Below are positions 22,265-26,289 of a stretch of 26,289 nt of DNA, piece by piece; positions within the stretch are counted from its first letter, which is position 1; each line of letters opens with the position of its first letter. The translations under genes and the position numbers were made by a program. The stretch spans positions 1 to 26,289 of the forward strand of contig CANNTZ010000032.1 in NCBI GenBank assembly GCA_947522735.1, given 5' to 3'. Origin of the DNA: an uncultured Oscillospiraceae bacterium (GTDB taxonomy: Bacteria; Bacillota; Clostridia; Oscillospirales; Ruminococcaceae). The notes under the pieces are model-generated. The model had not been told where the DNA came from. It did not search any database and was given only the letters and a program-made list of their open reading frames with translations.

Positions 22265-23656
22265 ATGAAAACGCCCCAAAAGGAATATATGCCGCAGAGC
22301 TATCTGCTTCCGAGCGAGACCGCGCGTATGCTCTACGCCGGAGCGGCGCAGCGTCTGCCGATAATCGACTATCACTGCCACCTCTCGCCCAAGGCCATAT
22401 ATGAGGATCGGCCGTTTGACAATATAGGCGAGATATGGCTTGGCGGCGACCACTACAAGTGGCGGCTCATGCGCTCGTTCGGCATCGACGAATACTATGT
22501 CACGGGCGGCGCGGACTGGGAGGAAAAGCTTTACAAATACGCCGAGGCGCTCTGTACGGCGGCGGGAAATCCGCTGTATCACTGGACGCAGATGGAGCTG
22601 AAGATGTTCTTCGGCATCGACAAGCGCCTGACGCCGGACACTGCACGCGAAATCTGGAGGGAGAGCCTCGACTTTATCCGCGAAACGCAGCTCTCCCCGC
22701 GCAAGCTGATAACGATGTCCGACGTGCGCTATATTGCCACGACCGACGACCCTGCGGACAGCCTTGAATATCACCTGAGGCTGCGCGAGGACGGCTTCGG
22801 GACGGTCGTGGCGCCCTCGTTCCGTCCCGACGCGCTGCTATCCATCCGCGAGGACGGCTTTTCCGGCTACATCGCGCGGCTCTCGGCGGCATGCGGCTTT
22901 GAAATCGACGGCATTGCGGCGCTGCTCCGGGCGCTGGAGGCGCGACTGGATTTCTTCTGCTCCCTCGGCTGCCGGTTTGCGGATCTCGCTCCGATCGATT
23001 TTCCCAACGCCGTCGGAGACGAGAAGGAGGCAGATCGCATCTTTAAAAAGGCGCTCGCAGGCACGCCCGCAACCGACGGGGAATACCATCTCTTCGCAGG
23101 GCATCTGCTGGTAAGGCTTGGAGGAATGTTCAAGGCGCGCAACGTTGCGATGCAGCTACATCTCAGCTCCTTGCGCAACGTCAACTCCGGGCTGCTCGGG
23201 CTGCTTGGAAAGGACTGCGGCGCCGACTGCACGGGCGACGCCTCGCCGATAGCGGATATCGCGCGCGTTCTTGACGCGATAAACAGCGCAAGCGGTATGC
23301 CGAAAACGGTGATATACACCCTGAATCCGACGATGTACTACAAGCTCTACACGGCCTGCAACAGCTTCCCGAACGTGGTGTGCGGCTCGGCGTGGTGGTT
23401 CTGCGACCACAAGCGCGGCATAACCGAACAGATAAACACGGCGGCGGAGACGGGACATCTGGGCGTATCCTTCGGTATGCTGACGGACAGCCGCAGCTTC
23501 CTCTCCTATGCGCGGCACGATTATTACAGGCGCGTGCTCTGCTCCATCGTTGCCGGCTGGATCGACGGCGGCGAATTTGAGGGCGGCAAATATGCCCGCA
23601 AGCTGATCGAGGACGTCTGCTACGGCAACCTCGACCGCTTCATAAACGCCCGCTGA
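22265..23656 (+). CDS. uxaC: Glucuronate isomerase (uronate isomerase)
   Basis: This enzyme converts D-glucuronate to D-fructuronate, and D-galacturonate to D-tagaturonate, at the entry of hexuronate catabolism. The 463-residue protein has the amidohydrolase-type HxH motif in DYHCHLSP (HCH at 37-39). KWRLMRSFGIDE and NPLYHWTQMELKMFFGI follow; both are typical UxaC segments. Near the end are the conserved SAWWFCDHKRGITEQI and GMLTDSRSFLSYARHDYYRRVL stretches. GGAGG lies 8 bases before the ATG. It is a lone gene bounded by a promoter and a terminator. No uxaB, uxuA, kdgK or hexuronate transporter lies in the window, so those must be elsewhere. Confidence 0.96.
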   Translation: MKTPQKEYMPQSYLLPSETARMLYAGAAQRLPIIDYHCHLSPKAIYEDRPFDNIGEIWLGGDHYKWRLMRSFGIDEYYVTGGADWEEKLYKYAEALCTAAGNPLYHWTQMELKMFFGIDKRLTPDTAREIWRESLDFIRETQLSPRKLITMSDVRYIATTDDPADSLEYHLRLREDGFGTVVAPSFRPDALLSIREDGFSGYIARLSAACGFEIDGIAALLRALEARLDFFCSLGCRFADLAPIDFPNAVGDEKEADRIFKKALAGTPATDGEYHLFAGHLLVRLGGMFKARNVAMQLHLSSLRNVNSGLLGLLGKDCGADCTGDASPIADIARVLDAINSASGMPKTVIYTLNPTMYYKLYTACNSFPNVVCGSAWWFCDHKRGITEQINTAAETGHLGVSFGMLTDSRSFLSYARHDYYRRVLCSIVAGWIDGGEFEGGKYARKLIEDVCYGNLDRFINAR

Positions 23657-23669
23657 CGCACAAATACCA

Positions 23670-23705
23670 AAAAACGGGATCAGGCTTTCACCTGATCCCG
23701 TTTTT
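23670..23705. terminator. Bidirectional terminator between uxaC and dnaJ
   Basis: AAAAACGGGATCAGG (23670-23684) pairs perfectly with CCTGATCCCGTTTTT (23691-23705) over 15 bp around a 6-base loop. It serves uxaC on the plus strand and dnaJ on the minus strand. Confidence 0.92.
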
Positions 23706-24871
23706 CATCCAAACAGATCCTTGAGCTTGTCGCGAAACGACTTGCGTTTTGTATAGTTGCGGTCGGTCGTAAGCTTGTCGAACTCGCGCAGCGCATCCTT
23801 CTGCCGGGTGTTCAGCGTCGTCGGAACCTCGATGTTGACCCTGACATACTGCTCGCCGCGGCCGCGGCCGTTGGTATATTTCACGCCGCGGTTGCGCAGA
23901 CGGAACACCGTTCCCGGCTGCGTCCCCTCAGGCATGGTGTATTTCACGTTGCCGTCGATGGTCGGCACAGTCAGCTCGTCTCCCAGCGCCGCCTGCGTGA
24001 AGGTCACGGGGATGTCGCACCAGACGTCATAGCCGTCGCGCTCGAAGATCGGGTGCGGACGAACCGTCACGCTGATGATGAGATCCCCTGAGGGGCCTCC
24101 GTTAATGCCGTTGTCGCCCTCTCCTCTGACTGAAAACGCCTGTCCGTCGTCGATTCCGGCGGGAACGTCGATGGTTTTTTTGATGGTGCGGCGAACGCGT
24201 CCAAGCCCGTTGCAATCCTTGCACGGCTCCTTCACGATGCGGCCCTTGCCGCCGCACTTCGGGCACGCCTTGGTGGTCTGGATAATCCCCAGCGGCGTGC
24301 GCTGCGACACGCGAACCTGTCCGCTGCCCTTGCAGTCCGGACAGGTTTCCGGCGAGGTGCCAGCCGCCGCGCCGCTGCCGTGACAGGTGCGGCACTGCTC
24401 CAGACGCTGTATCGTTATCTCCTTTTGGCAGCCGTGCGCCGCCTCAAGGAAGTCTATCGCTATATTGTAACGCAGATCGCTGCCCTTGATAGGACCGCTC
24501 GGATTACGCGTCCTCGACGAGCCGCCGAAGCCGCCAAAGCCGCCGCCGAAAAAGTTCTCGAATATGTCGCCGATATCGTCGAAGCCGGCTGAGCCGCCAA
24601 AGCCGCCGAAGCCCGCTCCGCCGTTCCCCGCGTTGTACGAAGGATCGACGCCTGCGAAGCCGAACTGATCGTAGCGCGCGCGCTTCTCATGATCGGACAG
24701 AACCTCGTATGCCTCGCCGACCTCCTTGAATTTTTCCTCTGCGGTCTTGTCGTTCGGGTTGAGGTCCGGGTGATACTTTTTTGCAAGCGCGCGGTACGCT
24801 TTTTTTATCTCATCCTCGGTGCAGCCCTTTTGCAGCCCAAGCACCTCGTAGTAATCTCTCTTCTCAGGCAA
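23705..24871 (-). CDS. dnaJ: Chaperone protein DnaJ (Hsp40)
   Basis: The co-chaperone that delivers substrates to DnaK and stimulates its ATPase. The 388-residue protein has the full type I layout. The J domain is at 1-70 with HPD at 34-36, followed by a Gly/Phe-rich linker at about 80-120. A zinc domain has four CxxCxGxG repeats (Cys pairs 160/163, 177/180, 203/206 and 217/220) that bind two zinc ions. The C-terminal substrate-binding domains follow. The start is a TTG codon at 24871, with GGAGG 8 bases upstream and the protein beginning MPEKRDYYEVLGL. It lies 107 bp downstream of dnaK in the same direction, separated by a hairpin. Confidence 0.97.
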   Translation of the reverse strand: MPEKRDYYEVLGLQKGCTEDEIKKAYRALAKKYHPDLNPNDKTAEEKFKEVGEAYEVLSDHEKRARYDQFGFAGVDPSYNAGNGGAGFGGFGGSAGFDDIGDIFENFFGGGFGGFGGSSRTRNPSGPIKGSDLRYNIAIDFLEAAHGCQKEITIQRLEQCRTCHGSGAAAGTSPETCPDCKGSGQVRVSQRTPLGIIQTTKACPKCGGKGRIVKEPCKDCNGLGRVRRTIKKTIDVPAGIDDGQAFSVRGEGDNGINGGPSGDLIISVTVRPHPIFERDGYDVWCDIPVTFTQAALGDELTVPTIDGNVKYTMPEGTQPGTVFRLRNRGVKYTNGRGRGEQYVRVNIEVPTTLNTRQKDALREFDKLTTDRNYTKRKSFRDKLKDLFG

Positions 24872-24922
24872 TTGGGTATCCTCCCATATAAGTAAATTGT
24901 GGCCCTGTATATTTATACATCA

Positions 24923-24957
24923 GCGTTAGGCGCCGGTTTTTCGCTGGCGCCTAACGC
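24923..24957 (-). other. Strong hairpin in the dnaK-dnaJ intergenic region
   Basis: GCGTTAGGCGCC and GGCGCCTAACGC (24923-24934, 24946-24957) pair perfectly over 12 bp around an 11-base loop. In the direction of dnaK to dnaJ transcription it is followed by TGATGTATAAATATAC, not a T-run. It is therefore either a weak attenuator or a stabiliser of the dnaK message. A T-rich stretch does follow in the opposite direction. Confidence 0.7.
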
Positions 24958-24978
24958 AGTTTTATTTATGCTGTTCTA

Positions 24979-26289
24979 TCAGTCTACGTCCTTGTAGTCG
25001 GCGTCGACATACGGCTCGCCGTCGTCGGTGGTTCCCTGCTGACCCTGTTGTCCCGCATCCTGCGGAGCCTGCTGGGCCTGAGCCTGATAGATCTTCTCGG
25101 ATACCTCGTAGAACTTCTTCTGGAGCTCGTCCTGCTTTGCCTTGATGGCGTCGATATCGGTGCCCTTGAGCGCCTCCTTGAGCGCGGAGATCTTGCCCTC
25201 AAGCTCATCCTTGTCGTTCGGTGTGAGCTTGTCGCCAAGGTCGGTGACGGTCTTCTCGGACTGATACACCATCTGATCCGCGGCGTTCCTCGCATCGATC
25301 TCCTCGCGGCGCTTCTTGTCCTCCTGAGCGAACTGCTCGGCCTCGCGGACAGCCTTTTCGACGTCCTCCTTGGACATGTTGGTGGAGGAGGTGATGGTCA
25401 CGGTCTGCTCCTTGCCGGTGCCCTTATCCTTCGCGGAGACGTGGACAATACCGTTCTGGTCGATATCGAAGGTGACCTCGATCTGCGGCACACCGCGGGG
25501 AGCCAGAGCGATGCCGTCGAGATGGAACATGCCGAGGGTCTTGTTGTCGCGAGCCATCTCGCGCTCACCCTGGAGGATGTGAACCTCAACGGAGGTCTGG
25601 CCGTCCGCCGCGGTGGAGAACACCTGCGACTTCTTGGTCGGGATCGTGGTGTTGCGGTCGATGATCTTTGTGAATACTCCGCCGAGCGTCTCGATACCGA
25701 GGGACAGCGGCGTTACGTCGAGGAGCAGCAGTCCCTTGACGTCGCCGGTGAGAACGCCGCCCTGGAGAGCCGCGCCGATAGCGACGCACTCATCCGGGTT
25801 GATGCCCTTGAACGGCTCCTTGCCGGTGATGCTCTTGACGGCCTCCTGAACCGCCGGGATACGGGTGGAGCCGCCGACGAGGAGAACCTTGTCAAGCTCG
25901 GACGCCTTGAGGCCGGAGTCGGCAAGCGCCTGCTTCACGGGGCCCACGGTCGCCTCTACGAGGTCGGCGGTCAGCTCGTTGAACTTTGCTCTGGTGATGT
26001 TGACGTCGAGGTGCTTCGGGCCGGTGGCGTCGGCGGTGATGAACGGCAGGTTGACGTTCGCGGTGGTCATGCCGGAAAGCTCGATCTTGGCTTTCTCAGC
26101 GGCCTCCTTGAGTCTCTGCATGGCCATCTTGTCGTTGCGCAGGTCGATGCCGTTATCCTTCTTGAACTCGTCGGCGAGGTAGTTGATGATGCGCTCGTCG
26201 AAGTCGTCGCCGCCAAGACGGTTGTTGCCGGCGGTGGCGAGAACCTCCTGCACGCCGTCGCCCATCTCGATGATGGATACGGCGAAGGT
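24979..26289 (-). CDS. dnaK: Chaperone protein DnaK (Hsp70), C-terminal part (5' end outside window)
   Basis: The ATP-dependent Hsp70 chaperone. The frame is open to the window edge and gives 436 residues, about the last 70 percent of a typical ~610-residue DnaK; the first ATP-binding motifs are missing. Present are GDGVQEVLATAGNNRLGGDDFDERI of the nucleotide-binding domain, VLLVGGSTRIPAVQEAV (phosphate-2 and adenosine motifs), the interdomain linker LLLLDVTPLSLGIE, and the peptide-binding domain with NTTIPTKKSQVFST. A helical lid follows, then a Q/G-rich tail ending DADYKDVD, an acidic end like those that contact partner proteins. dnaJ follows in the same direction. grpE or hrcA would be expected upstream, outside the window. 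Confidence 0.97.
   Translation of the reverse strand, partial: TFAVSIIEMGDGVQEVLATAGNNRLGGDDFDERIINYLADEFKKDNGIDLRNDKMAMQRLKEAAEKAKIELSGMTTANVNLPFITADATGPKHLDVNITRAKFNELTADLVEATVGPVKQALADSGLKASELDKVLLVGGSTRIPAVQEAVKSITGKEPFKGINPDECVAIGAALQGGVLTGDVKGLLLLDVTPLSLGIETLGGVFTKIIDRNTTIPTKKSQVFSTAADGQTSVEVHILQGEREMARDNKTLGMFHLDGIALAPRGVPQIEVTFDIDQNGIVHVSAKDKGTGKEQTVTITSSTNMSKEDVEKAVREAEQFAQEDKKRREEIDARNAADQMVYQSEKTVTDLGDKLTPNDKDELEGKISALKEALKGTDIDAIKAKQDELQKKFYEVSEKIYQAQAQQAPQDAGQQGQQGTTDDGEPYVDADYKDVD

Overview
The window looks like a chromosome segment of a moderately GC-rich member of Clostridia (Bacillota), probably an Oscillospirales- or Christensenellales-like anaerobe. This is inferred from gene content, from strong AGGAGG ribosome-binding sites with several TTG and GTG starts, and from many near-consensus sigma-A promoters with exactly 17-nt spacers. 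No rRNA, tRNA, CRISPR array, insertion sequence or phage gene was recognised, so this is mostly core and metabolic chromosome.

Layout. (1) 1-3407, plus strand: the end of an F1 ATP synthase operon (atpA 3' part, atpG, atpD, a very short atpC), closed by a hairpin terminator at 3610-3655. (2) 3647-6527, minus: a CtpE-like cation P-type ATPase followed by a TfoX N-terminal-domain protein, from one strong promoter. (3) 6855-10097, minus: a tetR / ABC ATPase / ABC-2 permease / CDP-alcohol phosphatidyltransferase cluster with a perfect promoter ahead of the TetR gene. (4) 10106-11185, minus: a 3-hydroxyacyl-CoA dehydrogenase with its own promoter and terminator. (5) 11356-12256, plus: a small XRE regulator translationally overlapping a TetR regulator. 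(6) 12505-12916: a frameshifted 3' remnant of a family 1 glycoside hydrolase. (7) 12994-14666, plus: a uracil/xanthine (NCS2) permease behind a structured leader that ends in an intrinsic terminator. (8) 14680-16047, minus: a neutral-ceramidase-family hydrolase. (9) 16085-19029, minus: trkA-trkH potassium uptake. (10) 19138-20066, plus: a DUF11-repeat protein with no signal peptide. (11) 20436-21217, plus: a cytidylate-kinase-like protein. (12) 21262-22077, minus: mntP behind a manganese (yybP-ykoY) riboswitch and two consecutive terminator-like hairpins. (13) 22158-23705, plus: uxaC. (14) 23705-26289, minus: dnaK (5' end outside the window) and dnaJ, separated by a strong hairpin.

The genes are mainly independent transcription units for energy, ion homeostasis (K+, Mn2+, a P-type ATPase cation), nucleobase uptake, sugar-acid catabolism and protein folding. 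The most interesting unexplained element is the NCS2 permease leader. It has a perfect promoter, a multi-helix domain closed by a helix whose 3' strand is also the terminator's 5' arm, and no match to the riboswitch consensus sequences I can recall. Secondary points of interest are the minimal epsilon subunit, the double terminator below the Mn riboswitch, the dnaK-dnaJ hairpin and the signal-less DUF11 protein.
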